The position numbers and the translations under genes are program-made. The notes under the pieces were generated by a model that was given only the letters and a program-made list of their open reading frames with translations, was not told the origin of the DNA and made no database searches. Positions 1 to 13,200 of a stretch of DNA of 64,000 nt are shown piece after piece. The DNA comes from Ridgeia piscesae (taxonomy: Eukaryota > Annelida > Polychaeta > Sabellida > Siboglinidae), in NCBI GenBank assembly GCA_025642075.2, contig JAODUO010001060.1, positions 18,501-82,500 of the forward strand, written 5' to 3'. Each line of letters opens with the position of its first letter. Position 1 is the stretch's first letter.

Positions 1-2300
1 GAGTAACCAGGAGCCAGTGAAATTCACCAATATATTTATAATAAAAAATGTATAGTGCAAATGCAGGCAATTTATATTATATTACGTTTCACTATAAATT
101 ATTTGTGGTAATGAGGACAATCTGACAAACCTTTACTGGTGTATGTGGCAGCTAAAGCAGCTATCTGATTTGGATTTATTCACATGACAAACTATTAGTA
201 TAGATTGATTTGGTGCCAGGTCTACTATTCGAATGGTCATAACAGACCATGAAAATTAATCATCTTATCATAATTGAATCCATTATCACTGGACAGATCT
301 CCAGTTCCATTGTCTAGTGACATGGGAGACATGGGGATTCAGCATATGCATAATCACTTTCCCTGTCTCACTTAAACATTGCACATCTGGCACTGTATAT
401 TCCAGGGGGGAGAGACATATTGGGCCAGGGGTATGTGTAGTTCTAATTACTGTCACCAATTTCCAATTATATAATTTTACAATATCTAATATATACAATG
501 ATATTAATTTATCAGAGTGAAACACAGAACTGCTGCTTACTGAGCAATTGACTAATATTTCATGTTTTGCTAGATGTCAAGTCTTGCAAGTCATTGTACT
601 ACCCAGTATGCTACTTCAAACTTGCTTTAGCTGATCATCTCTATCATCTCTGTAAAGCTGGATACTGAGTGGAGTCGAACTATACAACCATAGCAACTGA
701 CTTTGCCAGTTGCTACTGCATCAGCTATGGGAATAACGCAAATACCCGCCCCAATTTGAAGACAGATGCACGACTGGTGGGTATCCCAATACATTGACCC
801 ATTCATGTCCTAAACATTGCATGTAATGTGAGCAGTGTATGGCTGAAATCACCCAAAATATTATATCACATTACTTGATGCTGACCACACTCCCCATTGG
901 CAATTTCTTTGGCTGACATTAAAAGAGGATTGTTTAAAGGAATGTGTCAGGGGTAGAGAAGAGCTGCTACTGACATAATAAGCCGCAGCGACTCCTGGCA
1001 CACCAAGATAGATGTCGGCACTGATTTGTAGTCAATGCCAATTCTGTCATTCTTATCTGCCACTGACATTTGCAAATAATATTTGATAAGGGTCTCTTTA
1101 GACTATAATATAGACATAGGCCCTACACTACATGACATGATGTGGAATTAATCCAATGATGATTAATATTTTGAAGTATAAAATCTGGGCAAAATTATGG
1201 GTATATTGTTGTCAATGATGTGCAATTTTACAACAGAAAATGTTCATAAGAATAATGCATTTACACAAGGTTTCCTTCTTGTTTACTTTGTTTGTAACCG
1301 CTATTTAATTATGGAGCATCTGGGAAAATGCTGTACGTAAATCAAGGTAAGTGCTGGGGTATCAGTAGTAAATGTGCTTATTTGTTATAATAAAAAAGCT
1401 ATAGTAACTAATAGTTATAGCAAACTGATGTTTATTACTTCTTTCATTTGTTTTGTAGGAGTTTATGTTAATAAATAAACCATTAAATTTGTAAATGATG
1501 CTTACATTTTTAAAAGTCAATAATTCCATATTTGTGCTTTGAATATCGAGAACTATTAACGCCATGCTGTAAGCCCTAGTCTAGGCCATAGATATACTAA
1601 CAAAAGGAAGTATTATCCATCCATAGAACAAGATTCCAGACAGAGTGTCCTTGGCCAGCACCCTCACAGCCTCCGAAGCAGCAGTTGAGTTCTGTGTCAA
1701 ATTTAAAGCACCATCTATAGATCTATAGACACGTACTCTTCAAAAATTAACACTATTTTTAATCAATGGTTTTAAACTGCGCATATGCAAACTGTGGCAT
1801 GTTCCTCTACACAGAGGTAACCACATGACATGGTCATGAATGTGAATAAGTGATTTGTCATTTTTTTTGACTTTATGCTATTGTCGAGTTTCAAGCCAGG
1901 GTCCAACTGACAACTGTACAGCCACTCGCATTGGCATCAACGCATTCTATAGAAACTATACCTAACACAAGCCCTGCAGCCCGACTTAGCCCAAGGCTAA
2001 GGCGACGCCTAGTAGGGTGGGTACGGCAGTGCCAGCGCGACCCCTGTGGATATGCACTGACTAGCGATACCAATACGGTGAATACCATGGTTCAACATTA
2101 CATTGACAACAGGTTGTACCATGTAATCTGATAAAAGCGATTGTTATCATAAACAGGCAATGGACCGGAACTATGGTTCATCGGTGCAAAAGCACTATGT
2201 AACTAACAGTAACATTATGCAATTGTCAGTTATACATGATTAATTTACTAATGACAGATCTAACTTCGTGTCTCCGCCACGGTCGTGGATCGTGTCGCTC
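1..2300. other. Intergenic sequence, no gene recognised
   Basis: Both strands were read. Open frames here are short (under 80 codons), AT-rich and unlike any protein family I know. No splice-flanked coding exon, RNA gene or repeat family was recognised. It could be far-upstream flank of the mannosidase gene or the intron/3' flank of a gene outside the window. Confidence 0.5.
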
Positions 2301-2302
2301 TG

Positions 2303-2417
2303 CTCCAAACGGGGCATACTAAAAGGCGGGCCACAATTGGCAGACCGCGCGGAAACGGCAGACCAGATTCACCACATTCACATAGATGCCACCGATCGGT
2401 ACGCTCCATGTTTACGT
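2303..2417 (+). repeat. Left arm of a ~105-bp inverted repeat
   Basis: This GC-rich block, containing GCGGGCCACAATTGGCAG and the palindromic CCGATCGG, recurs as its near-identical reverse complement at 3818-3922. The left arm carries an extra 9 bp (AGATTCACC). The arms are about 1.4 kb apart. The spacing and near identity fit terminal inverted repeats of a DNA element, or an inverted duplication of the sequence just upstream of the mannosidase gene. No transposase is visible between them. Confidence 0.8.
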
Positions 2418-2672
2418 GGGGGCCCTTTACGTGCGTTGTTCTAGTTGGCGCCTTATAGTTGCTGTTTTACGGTGTTCTTGTGATGTTGAGATGTCTTTCA
2501 ATAATAACATACGTGTAATAAGCAAATGTAACTACAGTACTATAAGTTAGCATATATGTACAATGTTTGAAAGGCGAAATAACAATTCTTGGATTTGTTG
2601 TTTGTTTGTTTTTATTTTCACCAACACAGTCAGTATTCTTAGTATTACTATTTCACTTCAACAATGACATCT

Positions 2673-2789
<117 letters not shown>

Positions 2790-3015
2790 CAATGTATATA
2801 CCATCATGTACTGCATATATAACATACTGTATAGGGCCTACATTCATATTTTTATGTTATTAAATTTATTTAAATATGTTGTATTTTATTAAACTTTTAT
2901 TAATATTGTTTATGTTATTAAATGCTTTATTTATATAGTTATTAGTCATACTTTAGTTTTTTTATGGATGTAATGTTCCGGAATTAAGTTATTTAATTGA
3001 ATTGAAATTGAATTC

Positions 3016-3613
3016 AGATGTCCTCACCAAATGCCTTTCTTTTTGTTTTATATTTTTAATTTGTTATAATTTAAAAAAATTAATATACCTATAAGTCATA
3101 TCAGTGTTATACTTTTAATGGCGGTGATAAAACTAGTGTGATTGTAATAAGTAGCATAAGTACTAATGAGTCTCAGTGATAGTAATAACTAGACCTACAG
3201 TTAACGTACACTTGTGAAGAGATAATGTCTATCAACATTCAGATGTCCTCACCAAATGCCGGCATCCAATAACAAGTGTATAATGTCCTATGAAAACATG
3301 TACCGTTAGGCGAGTTGTTACATCAAAAGACAGCTAGCCTCAGATATATAACGCGTCCATGATCTTAGTGAAGTACATTCTATTAAATAACCCTCAATAA
3401 CACGAACTACTCATCCACCCACTAACGAATATGCAGCTATCAGTGCAATCCGAGATCAATCCACATATATGCCCTTTCACAGTAAATACAAGAACATCAA
3501 AAGATGGCTGGAGCCTCAGAATTCCTCACCTGCCAGGTGACCGTTTCGGTATTCAGTAACAGGAATTAGTGCCTTATGAACACATGTACCCTTAGGCGAG
3601 TCATTACATCAAA
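3016..3613. repeat. Degenerate direct duplication
   Basis: CAGATGTCCTCACCAAATGCC occurs at about 3016 and again at about 3240. A second block, with ACATGTACC and TTAGGCGAGT followed by TTACATCAAA, occurs at about 3288-3328 and 3573-3613. These look like diverged direct repeats within the interval bounded by the inverted arms. No coding capacity is evident. Confidence 0.6.
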
Positions 3614-3817
3614 CGATTTAAATAAACCGATAGTATGCAGCTGCCGTCTATCATCTATGACTATGTGGGACTTCTGTTTTTGACTGAGCGAATACTTATT
3701 TCTAGGATTTTATAAATACAAGTAATACCATTCGGTATTACATTTAGAATTGTTTTTACAACACAATAATAAAAGTCTCCAATATTTACGATCGGACGCG
3801 CAAACAACAACAAAGCT

Positions 3818-3922
3818 CGTAAACATGGAGCGTACCGATCGGTGGCATCTTTGTGAATGTGGTCTGCCGTTTCCGCGCGGTCTGCCAATTGTGGCCCGCC
3901 TTTTAGTATGCCCCCTCCAAAC
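3818..3922 (-). repeat. Right arm of the ~105-bp inverted repeat, upstream of MAN2A
   Basis: Reverse complement of 2303-2417. It ends about 215 bp before the mannosidase start codon, in a locally CpG-richer stretch, so it probably overlaps that gene's promoter or 5' UTR. Whether the regulatory sequence was duplicated or a mobile element supplied it cannot be decided from one window. Confidence 0.75.
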
Positions 3923-4136
3923 TGTGTTGCGAACACTCGCTGTTGTGGCGATGTTTTTATGAACACTGCGCTCTACGTCATCAAAACGTGTGCGCGTATA
4001 CATACAGGGAATCCCACATACATACGCACCAAAGTGGAGTTACATGTGTTGTTGTTGTTTTAGTTTGTATTTATAGTTAGTCGATGACGTCCTAACAACA
4101 TCTTGTCCTAACATAGACATTTGCCAGTAAACACAC
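3923..4136 (+). promoter_or_regulatory. Probable 5' UTR / proximal promoter of MAN2A
   Basis: The region lies directly upstream of the coding start at 4137 and is locally richer in CpG than the flanks. An in-frame TAA at 4128-4130 closes the reading frame before the start. No convincing TATA box was seen. The assignment rests on position. Confidence 0.35.
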
Positions 4137-4262
4137 ATGAACATGAAAAAATACATGGTATTATGGGGAGGCGCGATGTTTTTCGTCGTGTGTTTTTCCT
4201 TGTACCTGATGATGGAAACGACGCCGGGAAGTGCCTCGCTGCGAGCGGTAGAAGTAGGAGAG
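4137..4262 (+). CDS. MAN2A1: MAN2A coding exon 1: cytoplasmic tail and membrane anchor
   Basis: A 42-codon exon that is too short to stand out as an ORF. It encodes [12 protein letters not shown], then hydrophobic [14 protein letters not shown], then a polar start to the stem, and ends at a strong donor (GAG|GTAAGT) in phase 0. Exon 2 begins in phase 0. Vertebrate MAN2A1 has the same layout, including an FSLYLML-like end to the anchor. Two in-frame ATGs (4137 and 4143) are possible starts; an in-frame TAA lies at 4128-4130. A further small exon between 4263 and 8659 is not excluded, but the alignment does not need one. Confidence 0.88.
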
Positions 4263-7200
4263 GTAAGTGACGCTGAACTTGTTGGTACTACATCGTTTAT
4301 GGTTGTAATGGCATGACAGTGAATACAACGAATGCTCAACAATGTGCACATATCTAACGGGCCACAGATACGGAGACTAAATTTAATAAGTCGGTTTGAA
4401 TTTGTGACAGTCTGACGTGTCTGTCACGTAGCTGTCGTATGCGTACCGCAGGCCTACAATGCTATTAATAGTGTTTGCAAACCTCCCAGTTCCCATCTGA
4501 TGCTAGTACACGACCGGACACCAGGAACTAGATAAAGCAGTAATGCGAATTGCGGGTATAGCAAATGTAACATAAACATGTCAAAGCATTTGCCAGTGGA
4601 CTGGAACAAAATTAAGGAATTCCATAGAGATCTCAAGACTAGTGGCTAGGATTATAGAAGCTGACTGTAGGCGGCTAGTGTAGTGTAGCTGATATCACAT
4701 GATGAATTCGCATTGTGATTTCTGATGTATAAGACTGCTTTCTGGATTGTCTTAATTACTACACTATATTATATACAAATACCAGGTACTGTCAGTGCAA
4801 GCAAAACATGATTCAAGAAGAATATTTGGCACTGATGTGAAATTCAGACCCACCTCATTTTTGTCATTATAACATCCCCAGTCCCCCCCGTAAAGGCAAA
4901 AAGATAGTGTGGTTGGCATAAACAACTCTGTTTATCGCTCATTCCAAGTGCACAATACAGCAACACATGGCCTTTCAGCTGGTACAAATCGGGACATTTT
5001 TGGACCTCAAGATATCTCAAAGGCAAAGCTGACATGATCCGAACTATTATAGGATATATATATATATTGCTGCGCATTGCCAGGTTTATGTAGAAAAAGA
5101 TAGTCATCGGGCATGTGTGTGGAAAATGGCAATGCCCTTTAATAAAGTTCTGTGACTTGTCTGCAACCCCCTCTGTGGTATTTCCTGGGATAACTCTCCA
5201 GCCCAGCTGAGGCAACATCAAAGGTGACATTGTCCAGCTGTGCCTGACCAATGTTTATGTCTCAGTGCCTTGGGTAAAATGTATTTAATTCATCCTGGAT
5301 TAAATACTTATATCTGGGAATGCTGAGTGATTAGATTGAGTTAGTGTGAAGAATCCAAATCCAATGTAGGCAAATATACAGTTAAAATGACAAATTAAGA
5401 ACGAGTTATAAATGTTTAAATAAAAAAGTCTCGCGTGCAAAAACGAGGCTGGGGGCAGTTGGGGGCAGGAGGTCCATATACTCCATGTTAACATATAGGA
5501 CTTTGTTTTGTTTTGGTTGTAATAATCGAACTGCCCCGAAATAGCGTATTTCAATTATATTGTCCGAAGGATTATTACAAGCAGAAGCAGTGGAACATTT
5601 TACCGGTGACAATGATCACGAAAATCATGAATTTTAATACATTATTATGGTGGTTGCCATGGCAATAGCAGCAAGTACTTGTGTTTGGCGATCTTGACTA
5701 ATAATGAAGTGTGCCAGTTTTCACGCAGTACAACCTGTTTGGGCCAAACGTATACATGTGTTATGATTATGTGCATTTAGCCAACTTGTCAGATATAGGT
5801 GCTTATCGAAACCACAACGTACAGCAATGTAAAACGCAAATCCCGTAAGACACATACAGCCTAGCATCGTGTCTATTATCTGCACTACGTAAATCGCTAT
5901 GTGTCTATGATAGTGTGATAAACTCAATATTAAATCAGACATTTAAGATAAGAAACGTATAACACAAGATATTTATGAACTGATTTTCCTAGTATTCATC
6001 AGTCGGAAGCTACAACTGTCATCCATCGTTAGAATATTATTCTTGTGTCCAGTCCCCAATTAGTCTCGCTTAGTCCCCAATAAGCTCAAGTCGCGCGGAG
6101 TCACGCCATGTATCGTGACCCACTTGCAGGCCCTATAGGTAGTTTATTATTATCATGTCTGTGTCAAGTTACCATAATAATTCCAGGCTGTTGTACTCCA
6201 TACTAATTATACTTGGCAACAGTACACAATTGTACAAACTAGCATGTACACAGTTAGTGTCAGAGCTAGTATATTATTTATGGACATACAGGTCATGTTC
6301 TCGTCCTCACATAGTAGTAATTATTATAAATTGTTAATAAAACTTTACTTAGTCTTATACACCATAAATTCTGAGGAACCTAAAATGAAACATTCATTAA
6401 AACTAAGCATTGCTCAGTAGATTAAGTGGTCACCATAGGTCATAAGGACGTTAAAACTCCAGAATGAAATAGAAAATTAAAATCAATTCACTACTCAACT
6501 CAAATTTAATCAAACATTAGTTGGTGCATCTCATGGGTCAACATAACGTTACAGAGCTCTGTAACATTATTGTAACAAACTCAGATTAGCAGCCGACTTT
6601 GAAGAAAACACTTTTCTCTGGAAATATCGTTGTAAACATTTATGTGTTGGTTTATTACGACCGCAATTGCCTGGCTAGCTATACCACCAAGATCTACTTT
6701 CAAATACATGTGTCGTCCAGCTATGGTAGAACATTATGCAGGACATATATCTTGATTTAGAGCCTTCTCGTTGGCTTTTACAACCTTGTAACATATCGGT
6801 TTACATTGGTTTGAGTTACCTGTTGGTTGTTTCGTGCAGTGTCAATGATATGTGTCTAGATGTGTCGTGTTTTGGTCATTCAGGTATTGTATGTAGGCAT
6901 ACAGCCAACTGCCAAGTACCATGCATGTATCCATACAAGAAACTGGTACAGGTGTATAGTTTGTTGGCACACTAGCAATTGGCATTCAACATGTAATAGT
7001 AACGACTGTGTTCTGTATTACTTTTATCAACTAATTGGAGGATACATTTGTGCTAGCAACTGTGCATGCATGTGCACACATGCATGCATGTACACATGTA
7101 CACAATCACGCATGCATGCTCCATTGCAGAATCAACATTCTCACACACATATGGGTCCTGGAAATTCTTTAATAACCCCGCAGTGTTTTTTCTTAAATAT

Positions 7201-10200
7201 ATTAGATCAAACCTGGATTACTAGATTACAGAAGAAAAAAATGGTACCAAGAAGTGAACATTTATTTACTATTGTTAATGAAATGAAAACAAAAATTACA
7301 GAATGATATGATGTGGTATCTAAATGATCTGAGGTGTTTTGCATACGCTACAAAAGGCAAGTACCTGTGGTAATTGTGTAGTAATCAGTTTGTTTGAAAT
7401 CACAATCCTTTGTTCAGATGATGCCTTATGCCTACATGTGTCTGTGCACGATTTTCCCTTTCAATTCTTATTACGCACTAAGTTCAAATTCCAGAGACAA
7501 TGTTGTAGCAATTTATTATTAATCGGCATAGGAAATGTCAAAATAAACAGGATCTTAAATTCTTAATGAACAGTTAATTGATGTTCCACTTCATTTTTTA
7601 TTTTGTTATAAACAACATACTCATGACCATACATTTAGAAACATATTTCTCCTAATGGAAAAAACAACAACATACTATTTAGAAGATAATGGTACATTGC
7701 AGATGTGAAAAAGTGCAAAAATTATGTCTGTTTGTTATATGATCAATATATTTCTTTTTAAAGTAGACTGTCTTTGACATTGGAAAAAATAACACTGCAG
7801 ATCTCATATTACAATGCACAGGTAGTACATTTCCTATGATTATATTTATTCTATTTAATGCACTCCAATCACAACAATGAAGCACCTACTATATACAAAT
7901 TTATAAGTGTCAAATAAATTGGCTTTGTTAAAAAATTCAAAATTTAAAAACCCGGATTTTCGTAATAATGGTCTATTATAGAAACTATGAATTTGTTGAT
8001 ACATATTATACACAGATGACAGATTGTCATAGTTTCTTTAATGAAATTATAAATCCACAAGTGGCTGATTTATATGTAAGCTGATAAGTCATACAGACAA
8101 TGAGTGTACATTTGATTGATGATAAGTCTGATGCATTGTTAACTACCGTACGTCATGATTTTGGTTGTGAGCTGGAGGGGGTAAGGGATAGACTGGCAAA
8201 CACCCCCAGGAAATGGGGAGATGTTACTCAGTCTGTTAGTGGTGAAGAGGTGCTTAAAGTGCTTAAAAATAAAGCCAAACAAATGGAAATATTGCAGAAC
8301 ACAAGGCAGATTGGATAAGATTATAATGATGGCAGTGTCATAGGCAAGAGACAATACATGTTTGACTGACAGACAAACTAACAAACTGGCAGACATGTCA
8401 CGTATTGCATTACGACACCAACCCACTGATGAATGTGTTTAAATTAATATGCGGAGAGATAGAACTGGCAATGACAACTTATTAATAGATGAGGACATAT
8501 AGCGGTGATTTTTAATTGTTTACATCTATACTTTACTGTGATGTTAATGTTTTTATAATGTTTATATCTCTGTTTCAGTGTGATTTTTAATACCTGTGCA
8601 AGTTTATAAATGCAATTTCCCTGCAGGGATTAACTAAAGTATTCTTTACGTTGTTTCAGAATGGCCTGAGCAACATTGATGCACGGATCCAGCAGATCGA
8701 GACGATGCTGAACGACAACCAGAAGATGATGAACCTGATCCGGAAGACCGTGCAGGAATTGGCGGCCGGAGACCACGGCAGTCTGGAGAAGCTACAGCAG
8801 GTGCTCCAGATGAACCCCACCCCCCTGTCTGCCCGGCCCCCTCACTCGGTGAAGACACGCACCAGTGACGTGTCGCTGCCTGCCGACACCTGTCAACTGA
8901 CACAGCTCGGGTCCTCCAAAGCCGACATCCAGGTGAGCATAGCATGAATTTCATTACAGATATTCTGCGTATTCAGTAAATATAGCAAGTTTGGTGTTCG
9001 TTTCTGTGTTTCCGTAAATGTCCGGGGAGAAGTCCTTCAAAATGGGTTCTTAACTTTTGTTGCTTGCTCACTGTTCTCACTACTGTCCGTCATCACACTG
9101 GCAATATTCTGCTCTTGACCACTTGTTCTTCAATCCTCTCCCAATCTCGACATATTTCTCCTTCTATAATTAAGATAGGTTAGCGTTGTCAATTTTTTCC
9201 TTTCACAACTGTTCTGGGGGAGAAAAATATGTGATGTGTAAAATTGTGTCGTCTCTGTCTGACTGCTTTGTTTTGTTTACACCGGTTTTTAACCAATATA
9301 GTTAGAATAGTTGTTATATTTGGAGAAATTGAGTGAAAGTGAAATACCAGAGGTATATCAGTAACTTTGAGGTAGAATGGGTACTAATGACACCTACTGT
9401 GTAACGTTGTAGACATGTAGACAATGTCTGTAGGTACTGGACGTGTATGACCAGCTGGCCTTTGACAACATAGACGGCGGTGCATGGAAGCAAGGCTTCC
9501 CCATCACCTACAGCCCTAACAAGTGGGAGAAACAAAAGCTGAAGGTGTTTGTTGTGCCACATTCGCACAATGACCCAGGTACTGTGGTGTGTAGACAGAT
9601 GCATGCACGCACGCATGCATACAGACCCATACACACAGGCATGCACACACAGACATGCACTCACACACACACACTCGCATGCACACACATACACATGCAG
9701 GAACACATGCATGCACACACATGCACACAATGTCCTAGGTACTGCATCACACATACATGCATGCACGCACACAGCATACACATGCATCCACGTAAACATA
9801 ACATGCATGCACAGATTAGTTGTTGACAGATTAGAACCATCCAGATAGCTACTTCCCTACACTTGCAAGAAGGCATTCTTATATAATGCACCCTACAGTA
9901 ATCACTAATTTATGACACAACAACTCAAACACATTTGTCAAGGTATAAGCATTATTTATTACTTTGGCAAAAATGGGACAGCCCGGCCGTATCTCTCTGG
10001 GGCAAGCTGTGACACCGAGAGGACTGGCTGCGAGGCCTGGATATGATCGCGTGACCGGTCCTGGGTCAGTTACCGGTCTAGGACTTTCGCGTGACCGGTC
10101 AGGACCTGGGTCAGTTACAGGTCTTGGGCACGTGACTATGGCCACGTGACCAGACAATCCTGGGGCCTGCGTCCACTCTGCTGGGTTGAGCTGGCTATAT

Positions 10201-13200
10201 ATATAGGATCCAGGATACAGGATACAGGATGTGTCCTACCACCATCCAACAGGAAACCACCCCCATGGGGAAGTGGTTGCATGTGATGACTAGTCATCCT
10301 GCCATAAACCCCGCACAGTGACTAACACTATGCTTCAATATATTCAAACATAATCCAAACACAAGTGTCACCAAAAATTCAGTGATCCTACAAATACAAC
10401 CATCACAACTGTACTCAACCTTTCTGTCACAACAGTCTTCATAAATATGACAGATGAATATATATTTGAGATATTTGTTTCTGTAATATGGTTGAATAAT
10501 TTTTCAGTTCTGTAATTGTGTGTTTCTAAGATGGCTGCATACATTTGTAACACAGTAGCCCTACACTAGGAATGCTGATTGTGTGTGGTAGTTTATTGTA
10601 CAGTTAAACAATTAAAAATGTGTATTTTGTGGGATGTTTGAATATACTTGATATAGTTATGTTTTTAAATGATAAAACTTACCATGATGATAAGATACCA
10701 TGTTGTGCCTACATCCTCCGGATCCAAAGGTCGACAAACAAGAACTGGCAGGCTTTATATTATAACCTGACCTGGGATGCACAACATTTGTTGTTAGAAC
10801 AAAGGTTGATCAGTGGAATATACCGGGTAATAATGATAATGATAATGACTTCTTATCATGGCTTAATGCACAGACCCATACATCCATCATTTTGACAGAT
10901 AAAACCCAATGTGAACGGGTAGAAATATCAGACAGGTAGTGGATGGGTAAAACTTGAAGATGGCGAAAAGGTCTTCTAAATTCATAGATGTGCCTTGAAA
11001 ATGGGTGTAAATGAGGGTCAAACGTGTGTCTGTAGTTTATTTAAGGTCATGAAACACATCTCAGCTGGCTGATCAATGAGTTTACATCCACATGTCCACC
11101 AAAAACATTGTGTGACTGGCAAAAATGTTATCCTGCATAAAGCCCTGCTTCTTATTTGTCAATATCCTACAAAATCAAGCTCAGTGGCACCACAAAACCA
11201 AGGAATTAGGCAATCTCATTATCGTGTAACATGTGTGAGTGATCAACAGATGAATGAAATTGCCAGGCAACTAAGGAGCATTAAAATGTAATTAGAAAAC
11301 ATTATAAAGTTGTCAATTTTTGTGATGGTTGTGTTGACAGGCTGGTTGAAGACGTTTGAGAAGTACTACACTGACCAGACCCGAGCAATACTGAACGGAA
11401 TGGTGGATGCCCTGGAGAGACACCCACAGATGCGGTTCATCTACGCAGAGATGTCTTTCTTCTCTATGTTCTGGGACGAAATCAACCAAGACAAACGCCT
11501 GCGTGTGAAAAAGTAAGTTAGTTTACCAATCTTCATGGATAAACTCTGGTGTGTAACTGTGTATAACACATGACCTGCCACTAGAAAAGAGGCACGTCTC
11601 ACTGATGTCCATTAAGAGCTGTGAGACAGAATCTCACCATTTACATTTCTCTGTGAAAATAAGGATACGTTGTGAAATGATCAGGAAGAGATTGCTCTTT
11701 CATGTGTCAGTGACATGTGTTCTAATCATTATTTCTTCACTTATTGACATAAATCAGTTTTACGTATAACTGTTTTTTAGTGTTTTTTATGTTGTTTTCC
11801 CGGTGATAGATCAGCCTTGCATAGCTGCGTATGTGTGTTGTCTCGCCACCTGGTGACAGTGATGGAGACTCGGTGTATATGGCTGGCAAACAACACTGGT
11901 GCTAGTGTCAGGAGCATACACTAGGGAGTGTCCATGGCTGTGGAAGTCTGAAATTTGCTTAACAGTTTAAGCCAATTAACTGGGCATAAAATAATTTTTA
12001 TTAATCGTTTACTTGTTAACACACATTACTGACATTTGTATGATATGTACATAAAAATATGTACAATAATTTAATCTTGGAATTGGCAGCCATCTTGGAT
12101 TCTCCAAATTCAGTATAACGTTGTGTGCAGATGATATACATAAACCTATGGGAGCTATGTAAGTATATTTTGAAGAACTTTAACTAATTGTAATGTATAT
12201 TTGTATGCAGCGTGAAATATTCACGTGTCCCCTGCTGGTGTTGTTTAGATTACTGCAGGAGAAACGGTTGGAGATCGTGACAGGAGGCTGGGTGATGAAT
12301 GACGAGGCTAATGCCCACTACTTCGCCATGCTTGACCAGATGATCGAAGGCAACCAGTGGCTGCAGCAGGAGCTTGGTACGTCACCGATGACCCGAATGT
12401 ACTTTAAAAAGTGTATTAATAATAATAATATAAATACAAATAAAAGGAATTACCTCTTAATAAACTTTTGGGTTTTTCCGTATTTTTCGGCTGTCTCCCA
12501 CAGCCTTCTTCAGCAGGACTGAATTTCCCGGGTTGTGTCATATTAAAAAAAAATTCTTGAAAGGTAATTCATTTTATTTATGACATGAACCAAGAAACTG
12601 GATCTTTACATTAGAAAAATAATAATACAATTAATTTGTGTAGCGCCTGAATCAATATCATTGCTCTCAGGCACTTTACATACATGTACAAATATTAGTT
12701 AAGATTGAACGATAAATTATTAAAATAAAAAATTAAAATCATTCTGAAATAGGCCTATGAAATAGTAAAATAAAATAAAACATTCATGACATTACTTATT
12801 ATTCCTCAGAGTGCCAAAAATAAAGTATAATTTTATGATAAATCTAAAAACAATAACATAGTTAAAATGTAATGAAAGTATTGGTTGGGCCGTGGGAATG
12901 CCGGACTGTTGGTTGGAAGAACTGCGGTTAAATACCAGTGCTCACCAATATGTGGTTCAGTACCAGCCACTGGGTGAACACTTGATTCACCCTACATTGC
13001 CTGGGTGTTTCAGAAGAGATGCAAAGCCCTGGGACTCATCTGTCTGCTGTCTAGGCTAGATGTGAAATATTCCCTGCAGTACAAATAGAAACAAAATTGC
13101 TTTGGACACACTGATCTGAGATTCCATGAAGTAGAAATTTTTCCTTTGACTCACTCAGCTGCAATCACATTATCTGAACTCCCATTGGAGTTAATGTCTA

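Noticed and set aside
3661..4003. Minus-strand frames of about 100 codons upstream of MAN2A
   Set aside because: They read through the GC-rich inverted-repeat arm; no family similarity and no initiation context.
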